Assembly: GCA_004802725.1 (NCBI GenBank)
Contig: SGPM01000017.1
Location: forward strand, 62,001-126,000
Direction of reading: 5' to 3'
Source: Antrodiella citrinella
Taxonomy: Eukaryota; Basidiomycota; Agaricomycetes; Polyporales; Steccherinaceae
Length of the DNA: 64,000 nucleotides
Below are positions 35,901 through 48,126 of the stretch, piece after piece. Within the stretch, counting starts at the first letter, position 1. Every line of letters begins with the position of its first letter. A program made the translations under genes and the position numbers. The notes under the pieces are model-generated. The model saw only the letters and a list, made by a program, of their open reading frames with translations. It made no database searches and was not told the origin of the DNA.

Positions 35901-38900
35901 TGTCATATTGGAGATCCCCAGAATGAAACCCTTGCTTGTGAGTACAGGATACTTTGTTTCTGACGTGACGCTGATACTTTACGCGTTCAGATGGCGGTCT
36001 TCGGTAACATGTATGGTTTGGCCAACATGTCCCTCTTCCTCATCTTGATCAACTTTCTCACCGCGTTGGTCGCTGTCCAACTGCTCCGGGGCGACGTGGA
36101 CAAGGGCAATTTTATCGACTTTGGAGAGGTCTTCAACTCCTTCCTTGCCATCTACCAGGTCTTCTCATCTGAGAACTGGACTGACGTTCTTTACGGTGCC
36201 GCTCAACCCGAAGTTCCACTGCGGCAGTCTGCCATCGTTATTCTATTTATCTCAGGATGGATGTTCTTCGCCAACTGTGAGTGATTTCGGTCCAATGTTG
36301 AGATGACTGAAACCTCGATCCTGACCGCGATTATGCGTAGTCATCGTTCTGCAGATGTTCATTGCTGTCATCAACGAGAACTTCGATGTCGCTGAGGAGT
36401 CGAAGAGGAGCAGGCAGGCAAAACATTACTGGGCCTCTCATCGTCCGGAGCAAGCTCGCGCGCCGTGGATACAACGCCTCAATCCGTACCGATGGTTCCC
36501 CGCGAAACCCAAAGCTGTTGCAGTCGAGCAACTGCCGTCCAACTTGGTACTTCCTATGCAGAAAACGCTGATTCAAGACTACGACATGCCGCAGAAAGAG
36601 GGCAAGCCAGCGAAGGAGAACAAGAAGTCGGGTGCGGGTCACTATTCGACGAAGTCGTTGCAGATTCTGCAAACCCTTTTCTCTGGGGAGACGGCCCGCA
36701 GCAAGGACGTACCGCTGACCACCATCAGGAACAACAACAAGAGGGAATCTCTGAATCCTGCGGACCATATTGACGAGGAAACTGAACGGCACTTGTAAGT
36801 CTCTTTTGTGAAAGTCCTGCGCCTGTTCGATATTGAGATGTCACACGCATAGGGATGTGCTGGCTGCGTTGAATACGGAAGCGTCGACTACCGAGGAAAT
36901 AGATGACGTGATGTACGAACGACGTGCTCAAAAGGCCGATTTCATCCGGGAGCATCCCACCTACGACAAGACCTTCTGGCTGTTTTCGCAGAAGAATCCT
37001 ATCCGGCATCTATGTCAGAAGCTCGTTCCCCCTGCCAATAACGACCGCATTTACGGTACTCCTCCGCACCCCATTGCACACCTAATTGTGCAACTGCTCT
37101 TGTTGCTCACGGTCATTGGAGGGATCGTCGTGGAAATAATCGCCACCCCGATATACCGACGAAATTTCTATCAGCAACATGGATTCACTCGCAGCTCTTG
37201 GTTCGATCACGCTGAGATGTCTTTCGGTCTATGCCTACTTCTCGAGTTTCTCATCAAGGTCGTGGCGGACGGTTTCGTATTCACTCCCAATGCCTACGTC
37301 CGAAGTATCTGGAACATCCTGGACTTCCTCATTCTTATCGGCATTCTGATCAATGTCTCGACTGGCCTCCTCTTCGTGGGTGGACTGAGCCGAGTTACGA
37401 GGTCACTCAAGGCGTTAAGGGTACTACGCTTAATCACCCTCATTGAGAAGATGAGGTCCACCTTCGAATCGCTCATTATCTCCGGTGCCAGTCGTATCTT
37501 GGATGCCGCCTTGCTCGCTATCCTCTACATGATTCCGTACGCGGTGTGGGGTCTGAACATCTTCGCGGGGCTCATGAATGAGTGTAACGATTCAAGCGAC
37601 TCCATCAGCAACATTACGACGTGCATAAACGAGTACCCGAGTGCAATCCTTGGCCCGAATTCCGATGAGTTTGGCTACCTGATTCCAAGGGTATGGGCCA
37701 ATCCGGCACCGTCGACAACGTTCTCCTTCGACTCCTTCCGGTCGTCGTTGCTCATCTTATTCGAGATTGTATCGCTCGAGGGATGGGTAGATGTTATGAG
37801 CGTAGCCGTCAGTATCGTTGGGGCAGGAGATCAGCCACAAACAAATGTGTCGCAGGTCAACGCCATTTTCTTCTTGATCTACAACCTTTTGGGCGGTGTG
37901 GTCATCCTCACGCTATTTGTCAGGTGAGTCTCGCTGTTTCGGAAGTACTACGACAAGTCATTCTAACAAATCTGTAGTATCATCATTGGCAACTTCACGG
38001 CTAAGACCGGGACCGCATTGTTAACGCAGCCTCAACGAGAGTGGATTGACTTGCAAAAGCTGATCAAGCGACAAAGGCCGTCCAAACGTCCCATGCAAAG
38101 ACCAACTTGGCCTGTACGTGCGTGGTGCTACGACCGAGCGATGCACAAACACGGATGGTGGTATAGAATGATGACGTGGCTGTTTGTTATCCATGTGGTG
38201 GCCCTGATGTTAGTGGACATTCTGCGTATTCCAGGTTGCACGCTAAACTCCCATGTTTAGGACCCAAACGTTCACCACTGAGGTCATCTTTGATGAGCTC
38301 CGAAGTAAGCGGCTTACATTGAATACAATGGCGACACAGCTGATGTTCTTTTGCAGATGATTTCTTCATCTTCGTGACAGCCGTCTATATGGTTGACATC
38401 CTTGTGCGACTATATGGCTTGGGATGGCACAGCTATAGCGCGAACGGCTGGAACTCGTTCGACATTTTCGTCGCTGGTGGAAGCCTGCTGACCACAGTTG
38501 TGGTCAGAGTCCATGCCGGAGGTTTCGCTATACAGCAACTTCAGAAGCTGTTCCTGACGACAATGGCTTTCAAGCTTGTGCAACGTACGAACAGCTTGAA
38601 CAAGCTATTCAAGACAGCAGTGTATGTCTTTCCTTTATGTATCATGATCCTCGGCTAATACTTTCATAGCGCGAGTTTGCCGGTCATCTTCAGTTTGTTG
38701 GGTCTATGGTTGATTTTGTTTATGTTCTTCGCTATCCTGTTCGTCGAGGTATTCAGCATGACCAAGTGGAATACGGCAGAAACCCGGAATCAGAACTATT
38801 CCACGACGGCAAACGCGCTAGTCATGCTAGCGTTCATGACAACAGGGTACGCTTCTTACGCTCATATTACAGTCATTGTCTCACGTTCATCCACAGCGAG

Positions 38901-40465
38901 GGATGGAATCAGTACATGCACGACTTGTAAGTTTTTTATCGTTTTTTCCCATGGATCCGACATTGATGCTGTGCTTCGTAAGTGCCATTGTATACCCTCG
39001 CTGCACCAATTCATCCCCCGAAAGTCCCGACTCAGATTGCGGAAGTGTTGGCTGGTCATTTACCTTGTTCATTGCGTGGAACTTGCTTAGCATGGTAAGC
39101 GTCCAGTCGTTCGTTGCACGCGTCGTACTGACGCTTATACAGTACATTTTTACCAATCTGTTCACTGGTAAGTCACTATTTTCAGTCAGTGATTTTGTAT
39201 GCTGATAATATGTGACAGGTGTGGTTGTCGAGAGTTTCTACTATGTCTTCCAAATGACGGGTGGTGCGAAGTCGATTACTCGAGAGGAAATTCGCGGTTT
39301 CAAGAAAGTGTGGGCTGAGCTTGCCAACCCTAGAACTGGGTACTTGGAGCGAGATAACTTCGTCAAGTTCTTCAGCGTACGTGCATAATGTCTTATCAAA
39401 CCAACTTCTCTGAACTCTTTTGCAGCGATTACCCGGAATTTTCGAAGTCCGCATATACCCTGTGGAATACAGCATTCCAAGAGTAGTTGCACGTTCAACG
39501 GCGACCGCGGAGGACCGACAGCTATGGCCGGGCCGTATATTTTATGGCATTAACTTGGACGTCCTCAACGCGAACCTTGCCAACGTCGACCACGTCAAGA
39601 TTAAGCAACGGAAAGAACTATACAACAGATTGTTCCACGAAGCTCGCATTTCGTATGAACCAGGCAAAGGCATCTCTTTCACAAACATGCTCCTCCTGCT
39701 TGCGCATCACAAGCTCATCGTCGACACGGAAGCTTTAGTGTAAGTCTGATCTTGTTTGCATCCTTCCATTTTACTAAAGCTTTCTTCCAGTTTGAAGGAC
39801 CTCGTTGTGAGGAACGAAACGACCAAGCTTGTCAAAGACCTCGTAGATTTTGATCGAGTTCAATCCCTGCTATTGATGATTTCGCATCGCAGGCGGTATG
39901 TGGCGCGGAGGGAGCAAATGCGAGTTCAGAAAATGCAGCTGCAAGGTACGTGGCTTTCGTCATCCTCGTCAATTCATATCGCTCATTTATGCTCTGTTCC
40001 AGGCGTACCTGCAATCGTTGTGCAGAGTTCGCCTGTCACACCTCCGCCCCCCTCTACGCGAGACATCACCTCACCCGGTACAGCTATGTATCGTAACATA
40101 GAAGACTCGCCTTCGCCTCGCCCGGCTACCCTGCACTCGCCGGAGATGAACTTCTCGCTCGATTCTCCGTCTGGTACAAATCTTCACAGGAGTCGGAGAA
40201 TAAGTGACGCGAGCATGCTATCGACTGATATTGCGGTGAAGGCGTCGTACGTGTTCCCGCTTCTGCATACATCTGCGGCATATCTGATCCCTTTCTCTTT
40301 AGATTCGAGAGTTCGAGAGATTCTCGGTACGGCGACGACGAGCCTACACCTTCCATACACAACTCGCTGTGGAGAGGTGCGTACTCAAAATTTTCAACTC
40401 CCAAATTTCCGTACTGACTGCGGCTTCCAGACATGATGCAGGAGGCAGAGGAGGAGGAAGAGTAG
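32927..40465 (+). CDS. CCH1: Voltage-gated calcium channel alpha subunit CCH1, with apparent frame slip
   Basis: Twenty-three exons: 32927..33788, 33846..34019, 34069..34735, 34792..34874, 34923..35220, 35273..35448, 35499..35937, 35991..36276, 36341..36794, 36853..37923, 37978..38208, 38261..38304, 38357..38621, 38670..38846, 38897..38926, 38983..39094, 39143..39167, 39219..39376, 39426..39739, 39791..39945, 40003..40246, 40303..40376, 40431..40465. Adding one base near 33697 makes the total an exact multiple of three, about 2,124 residues. Four six-helix repeats are recognisable. Pore sites are SSANGWS (I), SSENWTD (II), SLEGWVD (III) and GEGWNQY (IV), the fungal N-E-E-E pattern. An S4-type row of positive charges is seen in repeat III ([14 protein letters not shown]). 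The N-terminal 250 residues are Ser/acid-rich and the C-terminus is acidic. Cch1 with Mid1 forms the high-affinity calcium influx system of the fungal plasma membrane. In exon 1 the frame shifts after [10 protein letters not shown] to [17 protein letters not shown]. Confidence 0.9.
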
Positions 40466-40749
40466 TTACTGCGTAAGTTATTCGCCCCACGGACATCACG
40501 ACCGCTATGGAACCTCCAAGACTCGGATTATCGTTATAAGGATTTCACACTCATTGGCAAATAGTAGAGTAGACCGACCCCCATGGCATCATTAGACCCT
40601 CATCGCATTAGTATTGTAGATCTTGTCAACATAATAACTTATTCTTAACATCAGAAGCTGCCTTGAAGAAAAACATGGATAGCATTCTGATACAGGATGA
40701 CATCAAAACAAAGTGGGCATATGGCATGGTGAAATATATGACATGAAAA
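40466..40749. other. Convergent spacer CCH1 / eIF3a
   Basis: 284 bp holding both 3' UTRs. It is AT-rich around 40600-40670. No gene. Confidence 0.4.
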
Positions 40750-43700
40750 CTACAATCCTCTGCCTCGGCCTCTGCGCCAGACACTTCCACGGGCAGGGAC
40801 CTGCTGGAAGCCATCGTCTTCCGCAGCAGCGGGTGCAGCGGGTGCTTCAGCCGGAGCTCTAGGTGCAGGTGATGCTGTGCGAGAAGGAACATCTGGAGTA
40901 GCTGCGGCGGGAGCTGCATTGGCACCTGCTGCCTGCCTGGCTCGCCATCCACCACCAGCCGCTGCAGCACCGTTGGCACCTGCAGGACGGAACTTGGGTA
41001 CAGGAGCAGCTGCGGGAGCAGGGCTTTCAGACCTCGGTGGAGGCAGTCCAGCGCCTGGGCGGTACTTGGGAGCAGGAGCAGGGCTCTCTGACCTGGCGGG
41101 AGGTAGCGTGGCAGACGCACGAGTGGGAGTAGCAGGAGCCTCACGACGTCTCCAAGCATCGGCTGCCGGAGCAGGAGCACGGGTCTGTTGCGCCTGCTCT
41201 GCGCGACGACGTTCTGCGCGAGCGATAGCCTCCTCTTCACGCTGTGACTGCAGGCGAACTTTCTCTAGGTCTGCTTGTCGCTCTGCCTCACGCTGCTTGC
41301 GAGCCTCGGCGGCTTTGGCCTCTGCCTCCGCCTTTGTGCGTTCGACCTCGGCGGCAGCAGCAGCCTCTTCTGCGGCTTTGCGTTCCTCTTCTGCGATGCG
41401 TTCTGAAAACCAAGATGAGTACACTTATGACTTGACCGCAGAAACCGACGATACATACCTTCTTCCAAACGCCTCTCCTCCTCCTCTTGCTCTCTCCTGA
41501 ACCTCTCCTCTTCTTCTTCTCGCAAACGCTCCTCCTCGCGCTGCTTGAGAATCGCCTCCCTCCTCTTGGTCTTCTCGTCGAAGACCTTCTTCTCCGCAGC
41601 AGCTTTCCTCCTCGCATATTCCTCTCCGCGCTTCCCAACGATAGTATCCTTACGAACGTTGTAGTCGTCGAGCATGCGCAACAACCGTTTCTTGGTCTCA
41701 ATGTCCTGCTCGTGAGTCAACCGGTAGTTTTCAATGCGAGCCTTCTGGGCGGCCTCGTGAGCGGCCTTGTCGGTCGCTTGTTGCACCTCGTAATCTTCAG
41801 ACAGGAGGGGACGTTCCTCCTTACGATAAGCTCGCTCGGTATGATCCAAACGCTTGGAAGCCACACGCATGGCTTCGGCGAGATCCTTCTTCTCCTTCTC
41901 CAGCTGCTCGACTTGGAGTCGCATAATGCTGTCTGAGGTCAAGTTCTCCATATCCTGTAACAACTTGATCAATACAAGGCGACGAAGATATCTTGTAAGA
42001 ACATACCTCAATATCAACCTTGAGACTACCCTTCGCCTTCAAGCTCTGGGCAAGCTTCTTGGCCTCCTCTGTACGGATGGCCTCGATCTCTTTCTTGGCC
42101 CGCTCGAGCTCACGTCTCTTGGCATCCTCTACGGCCTTCTTCTGCTCTTCGTCCTTCTCGCGACGGCTGATCTCTGCACGACGACTGGCAGCCTCCTTCT
42201 CCTTACGCACGCTAAGCTCTGAGAGAAGCTCACGGCGACGCGCAACGATGGCTTTACGCAATTGCAAAGCCTTACGCTCTGCTGCTGCAGCTGCCACAAG
42301 GGATTGGAACTTGAGTTGCTGCTCTTCTTGTGACGGTTGATCGGGAGGCGACAAGGTGAGGAGAGAATTGTGCAGGCATGTAGCCAAGTTGCCGAGGCTG
42401 GTGCGGACGAGCTCAGATGTGGAGGGCTGGATTGCACCGACAGCAACCTGGGAGGATGAGCTGGGGTCCTCGACAGCAGCGAACGCGCTGTCAATAAATG
42501 TGATGCTGCCGACGGTGTGATCGACACGGATGTTGAGCTCGCCACGACGAGCGCATCGCATGATATATGCCTCTACTTGCTCGTCATCGAAGGTATCGGA
42601 GCCATCGAGTCCAGAGTTCTTCAACGGCGCAACAAACTCGAGGAGTTTGGGTACCGCGATAGAAGAGTAAACTTGGGAGAGTTGAGAGAGGAGACGCGAG
42701 AGCAAAGCTTTCTGCAACAGAGGGAGATAGCTAGAATAGTTCGAGTCGGCAGACAACGTGGCAAAAAGGGGTGCAATGCTTGCACTGAGGGTAAGAGGAT
42801 CGAAAGTGACTTCGAGCAAGTTGTATAGCGACTTGATCGGTTCTGAGCATATTCTCAAGACGCCTCTGGAGAGCTACAAAACGAAAGGAATTAGCAAGGT
42901 TGATACAGCCACAGCGCCGATCTTCACTTACAGCATCCTGGAGTAGCGCTCTACGCGTCGGAGCCTTGTGTAGACCTAGGAGAGCAGTAAGCCGGGAAGC
43001 CCGACCCTTGACCTCTTCAGCGAATTCGGCTCCTTGGGTGCCGACGGGGACAGCAAGAGCGCTAACGAGGACTTGTTCGGCCAGCCGACGCATCTCTTCG
43101 GGGTTCTTGCCGCCCGCAGTGGTAACGATGGCGTAGTACCGCCCCCAAGCTGCAGCATGATACAGCGCGTTACCGCTCATAAGGAATATCCGAGTGAGCT
43201 TTTCGTAGTAGTTAGCCATCATGGCCGGCCGAGGTGCCTTCTTGGCCATCGTCAAGAGATTGTGGACATCCTCGACGGAACGGAACGCCTCTTGCCACAG
43301 TTCAAGTTCTACGGAGGTGTTCAGCTGAGCGAATCTCGTGTCAAGATGGTGCTGCAGAGTCTCCGGGTCGGCGAGGTTAATAGCGTGCTGCTGATGAGCG
43401 TATTTTGCGACGTTGGCAAGATGAAGACGGAGAGTTTCGCACAAACGACGGAACTCGACCTTCCGTTGGTGCTTAAGACAGAACTTGAATGCTTGTTGGG
43501 CGGTGTGCTGCACGACAACGATGTTTAGTAAGATACCAGAGCAGCGAGGACACAGAACACACCTGATAAATGATCTCCAATCGCGCGTTATTCTTTAATG
43601 TTTCTAACGCAGTCCGATAACTTTCCCAAAGGAACTTCAGCCATGGGGTAACCAGAGCTCTGTCGGTCCTGTCCTTGTTCTGATCTCCACTGACTGCTCC

Positions 43701-44093
43701 CAATAGAATGCTCTCCGGAGTCTCGCTGGCCTCGAGGTCATCTACATCCGTCAAGGCGACTGCTTTATCAGCCGTTTCTTGTGCCTCCTGGACCTTCGCA
43801 TCGGCGAGCTGAATGAATCGGTTGATGACGACCTCTATAGATCCAACATTTGAGTTTTGAGCGAGGTTCTTATATTGCATAAGACCCTCTTTCGCGGTCC
43901 GTCCTTTGCGCATGTCTACGCAGAGTTCTATGAAGCGAAGCATGATGGGCTCGAGCGATGTGAGGGGAGTCGAGCGAAATCGCTTCGATGAGAACATCTC
44001 GGTCAAGGACTGTAGGGCGGCATGGGTTTGACCGACGGAAACGAGACCTTCTGCCTGCTTGAGGACGGTCTCGGGTTTTGAGAACGGCGCCAT
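40750..44093 (-). CDS. TIF32: Translation initiation factor eIF3 subunit a (Tif32-like)
   Basis: Five exons (44093..43563, 43507..42932, 42873..42007, 41954..41459, 41402..40750) give 1,040 residues. It starts [20 protein letters not shown], the conserved eIF3a N-terminus. A long helical region follows and a PCI domain lies around residues 330-490 ([20 protein letters not shown] within it). Then comes a highly charged coiled coil rich in Glu, Arg and Ala (about residues 530-830). The tail is Pro/Ala-rich and ends WRRGRGRGL. eIF3a is the scaffold subunit of eIF3, binding the 40S ribosome and mRNA. Length and layout match fungal Tif32. The last Pro/Ala-rich stretch has imperfect repeats (RSESPAPA twice). 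The gene is divergent from Bud32 at 44544. Confidence 0.95.
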
Positions 44094-44543
44094 GATTGTC
44101 TCTGTGCAACGGCTTAGTACCATGCAATGTAAGACAAAAAGGAGCGTACGCACGAGTTATACGCTTATACTATACGATCCTCCGTTCGCGGAATGAGCAT
44201 AAAACGTCGGGAAGGGATGACAAGGAGGCTCGGGGTGGTGATGAGCTCAATGATGAGGACGATGCCAAAAAACTTTAGACTCGGAAGTGACGCATCCAGT
44301 GCCAAACGCGGTAAGAAACAATCAACATGTTGGGATCCCGCTCAATCTCCGCAGATGCCGTCTATGTCGGCAATCCCTTCGCTGCCTTGCCAGACTCCTA
44401 CACAATCTGGAACTGTGCAGATGTTTTCTTATCTCCGCTAAGATAATCGGCTACTCTCCGGCTGTCTGATCGGAATCGCATCTTAACAATAAATCTTTCA
44501 TATTGCACTCAGCTTGCAGCCTCTATTGAAGCCTCTACCCAGA
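44094..44543. promoter_or_regulatory. Bidirectional promoter region eIF3a / Bud32
   Basis: 450 bp between two divergent start codons. No coding sequence supported. No TATA box is obvious, as expected for housekeeping genes. Confidence 0.5.
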
Positions 44544-45638
44544 ATGCAGGCATCGTCGAGCTCGACTCAGCTCCTTCTGAACTCATCTACTCTAATATCC
44601 CAAGGGGCCGAAGCTGCAAGTCTCATCGCATCTATGTCTTGGCATCCCCAGCACTAAGTCTCTCGGTGTATCCGTCTCTGCCGACAGAAAGTGTACAAGA
44701 GTCGATTGTACCCTGCCTCGACGAGCAGAGGAGAATCACCCGATGATTTTGTTCTGCTGAAGTATCGCTTCAATAAGCAATACCGGCATCCGACACTGGA
44801 TACGTCTCTCACGAAAGCAAGAGTCGCAGGAGAGGCTCGTGCCATAGTCAAATGTCAACGGTGCGTTACTCGCTTATTTTACCAGACAGCCAGATGACTT
44901 ATTTGATGTCTCGCAGAGCGGGTGTCAATGTACCCTCCGTCCGGATGGTCGATGCCTTAGAAGGAGTGCTCGGCCTGCAGTGGATCGACGGCAAGAGTGT
45001 GAGGTTCCTTCTCGGTGGTGGTGCAGAGGGTGAAGAGGAGATCGAGGAGTCAGCGTACGAAGAAGACGACATCCTGGAGGACCAAAGTGAAGAGGAGGAT
45101 GCCTTGGTAGAGTTCAACATTTCCAAAGGTGTGGCTTCGTTCACTGAATCCATGTTGGATGTCTGGCTAACCCTGAGGCAGACGAAGTAATGCAAAAGAT
45201 CGGCGTAGAAATTGCGAAGATGCACAAGGCGGACGTCATCCACGGAGATCTGACGACCTCCAACATGATGCTCTATCACCCTCGAAGCGGCTTGTCGGAC
45301 CTGGTCAGTGTTTTTCTCCTAAGACTATATTTCTCCGGCTGACGACGAATACTAGGTATTGATTGACTTTGGGCTATCATACATCTCCTCGTTGGTCGAG
45401 GACAAAGCCGTCGATCTCTACGTTCTTGAGCGAGCATTCTCATCAACTCACCCAGCATCCGAAAATCTTTTTGCCTCAGTACTACAAGCATACGAACGGA
45501 CAATGGGAAAGGAGTGGCAGTCAATAGGTAGACGATTAGATGATGGTGAGTCTTTAGCCCTGATCGTGCACATGTCCATTCTTACGAGTGTACTTTACAG
45601 TACGTCTCCGAGGTCGCAAGCGTAGCATGGTTGGGTGA
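44544..45638 (+). CDS. BUD32: KEOPS/EKC complex kinase Bud32 (PRPK)
   Basis: Six exons (44544..44615, 44688..44860, 44917..45128, 45182..45303, 45356..45545, 45601..45638) encode 268 residues. The Gly-rich start is QGAEAKVYKSRLY, then KYRFNKQYRHPTLD, the catalytic loop VIHGDLTTSNMML and the DFG triad VLIDFGLSYIS. The C-terminus is RRLDDVRLRGRKRSMVG, the basic tail typical of Bud32. It is the atypical kinase/ATPase of KEOPS, needed for the t6A modification of ANN-decoding tRNAs. An acidic insertion (GEEEIEESAYEEDDILEDQ, residues about 115-140) precedes the catalytic loop and is longer than in compact homologs. The first intron (44616-44687) is GC-AG with donor GCAAGT; it is the only junction giving GAEAKVYK. 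Confidence 0.93.
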
Positions 45639-45876
45639 ATCAAATTTTACAATGTTTTTGTACAAGAAATAGTGTATCAGTAGAAGGAAATACAATAGTG
45701 CCAACTTTTGAACGATGCAGCTTCAGCCCTGCGTCACTTCCGCTCTTCCGCTCGAAATGACTCCTTAAAACACCAAGCCAACATACATAACCGATTTTTG
45801 ACGTAATCTGCGTTCTGGTTGTCAGGAGATGTACCCTCAGAGTCTGTAGCGCGAGATCTTACCGGTCACCTTTTCG

Positions 45877-46954
45877 CTATCTGACCTCCACCTTCCGACC
45901 TTTCCAATCTTCCGCTAGTCTCTGAGTCACGAGCCAATCCAGTTTCACCGCCTCGTTCACTGCGATATCGATCACCGCCAACACCTGCTCCTGTGTCAGC
46001 GGCACGCCTCCAGCTTTTTGTAGCACGCATAATTCTTTCTGCGCGTTCAGAGCCACTGAAATGAGACCCGCGGATATCCGCTGCTCGAGATACGACGGAT
46101 CGAGGACGGGAGGGGTGTCTTGGTCCGGGAAGTAGGCGAAGGTGAAGCAGAAGGGGGTGTGGTGCATGGATAGTGGGACGGGGGCGCGTTCAGATGGGTG
46201 GTGCTGTTTACACGACAAGGAAACTTTAGATACGTTGAGAAGGGAAGTGGGATGCAGTGCGTACAACGATGACTTCTTCTCCGACCACTTCTACTTCTGG
46301 TCTCCGGAAATGCTTGAACGCGACGATACCTGCTAAACACGCGCAATCCAGGAGATTTCCTGCGTCTGCGAGACAGTGGATTGTCAGACGTAGATGCCAC
46401 ACCTACAGGTACCGCGTGAGCATAAATGAGGAAGGCTGAAGACGTGTGCACCGACCCTCTGTCCGGCAAGGACGCACAGAGATTCCTTGTCGATCGCGTC
46501 GCTTCGTCGCAAAATCTTGTCTAACATACGAGTCATGTTCACTTCTTCGTCCGACGGCCTAAGTATACGAGCTCAGTCCATGCTTGTATAAGGGAGGTCA
46601 TACCAACCTACCTACCTGGCTCGTATTCACTGGAAGCCATAGGTGAAATTTCAGAATGTATAGTGATCAAGCCTTCTAGAGGGCGTTCTGGTGTCGGCTT
46701 CACCATCTTCGCGTCGAGCTGGGCGAGTACTCTACATCACACAACACGCATAAATCAAGCTGTCTAGGCGTATACAATGAGGATACGAACCTTGTTTTTC
46801 CGAACGCACATTCTACCCAGCCTAAATCTGGCCCGAAGGTCAAGATGGGTGCACGCATCTCCAGAGGTTGTCGTCCATCGAGTCGGAGGGATTCCTTCAG
46901 CGACGTAAACAGGAACTCCTTCTCCGGTATTGATGGTGAAGGGGGACGAGGCAT
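45877..46954 (-). CDS. RRP45: Exosome RNase PH-like subunit Rrp45
   Basis: Five exons (46954..46791, 46731..46612, 46558..46456, 46402..46265, 46203..45877) give 283 residues. It begins MPRPPSPSIPEKEFLFTSLK with SLRLDGRQPLEMR, the conserved RNase PH entry. WVECAFGKTRVLAQLDAKMV, CLADAGNLLDCACVAGIVAF and RAPVPLSMHHTPFCFTFAYF match Rrp45/PM-Scl75. It is a non-catalytic ring subunit of the RNA exosome, in nucleus and cytoplasm. The donor at 46611 was chosen over an overlapping GTAGGT four bases upstream because it keeps GRPSDEEVNMTRML in frame. It shares a 213-bp divergent spacer with TRM112. Confidence 0.92.
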
Positions 46955-47167
46955 CTTGCTTCAGGTGAACTCGAAGTAGATTGAATGAAGCAATTTGAAG
47001 AAACCAAGCCGCGTCGGTATCCCGACGTTATGTACACCTATTTGTTCCCGACGTTTACCTATCCCGGACAACGGATCGGTAAGTTCTCGATCAAGATTTT
47101 CATACATTCCCGGGTCCGACTTCACGTCCACATTTACCCTTCCTTACGAATGCATGCATAGCACACG
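46955..47167. promoter_or_regulatory. Bidirectional promoter Rrp45 / Trm112
   Basis: Only 213 bp separate the two divergent ATGs, so both core promoters must lie here. No TATA box seen. Confidence 0.55.
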
Positions 47168-47704
47168 ATGGTCCGTCTTATAACACACAACCTGCTCGCA
47201 TGCCACGCCAAAGGCTGCACCACGAACAATTTCCCGCTGCAATTCAAAGACGTCTCCATCGAGCTCCGCGAAGCCGAGCTCAACCCGGATTTCATAAAGG
47301 GTTTCTTGCCGCGGATAGAGTGGAAGGCTTTGGTCGATGCTGCGCGACAGGTGAGTCGGTATGCAGTTTATGTAGCGAGAGATTGGGCTCATGGATGAGA
47401 ATAGCTTGGAGACACAACTCTACCGTCGGAGATGCCTGAGATGGTGGACGATGAGTTTTTGAAGAACTTGCATCATGTACTGCTAGAGGTATGTTTGATA
47501 GTCTTTCTCATATATGTCCTCGCTCTTATGCACTCCTGTGTCAGATGCACGTCGAGGAGGGAGCTATGATATGTCCCAATTGCAGTCATGTATATGCCAT
47601 CTCGAATGGTATCCCCAACATGGTACGCAAACCCATCTCTCCACTCCCATTTCCATGCATCTGACTATTCCGTGCAGCTTTTGGCAGAACACGAGATTGC
47701 TTAG
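47168..47704 (+). CDS. TRM112: Trm112, methyltransferase-activating zinc protein
   Basis: Four exons (47168..47350, 47405..47488, 47545..47622, 47678..47704) encode 123 residues. It starts MVRLITHNLLACHAKGC and has the second zinc ligand pair MICPNCSHVY near residue 100. It ends NGIPNMLLAEHEIA, exactly the Trm112 C-terminus. Known role: obligate partner of tRNA and rRNA methyltransferases Trm9, Trm11 and Bud23 and of the release-factor methyltransferase Mtq2. Size is normal. The last exon is only 27 nt. Confidence 0.95.
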
Positions 47705-48126
47705 AGCAAACGATTACGAACAGGTGAAATCCAAGACAGAGGATTCTATTGATGATGAAGGTATAAGTAACGAGCAAGATGTATCTATACAGCATGAATT
47801 GCAATATGTAACCCTCCATAAAAAGCGAAGGTGCAGGAAAGGATACATCAAGCAAAAGATAATCAAAGCCCCTTCTGCCAAATGCCGGTGAAAATTGTCT
47901 CTAAATCTCTATGTGCTTCTATCTCGTGAGTGGTGATCTATCAGGTAACAAATGGACACGTCTACTTCATCTAGTTCTTCATTCCGTTTCGTCGTGCATG
48001 GTCAAGGGAAGGATGTGCGGGAGGATTCACGGGAAAGGACGATCACTGTTGAACTAGAGACAAGAAGGCGAGATGGAGTGGCAAAACACCAATGGGAAGG
48101 GGAAATGAGATCATTAGCTCGATGGA
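47705..48126. other. Convergent spacer Trm112 / peroxiredoxin
   Basis: 3' flanks of two convergent genes. Two chance frames (47514-47891 and 47952-48185) cross it but have no splice or family support. Confidence 0.4.
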
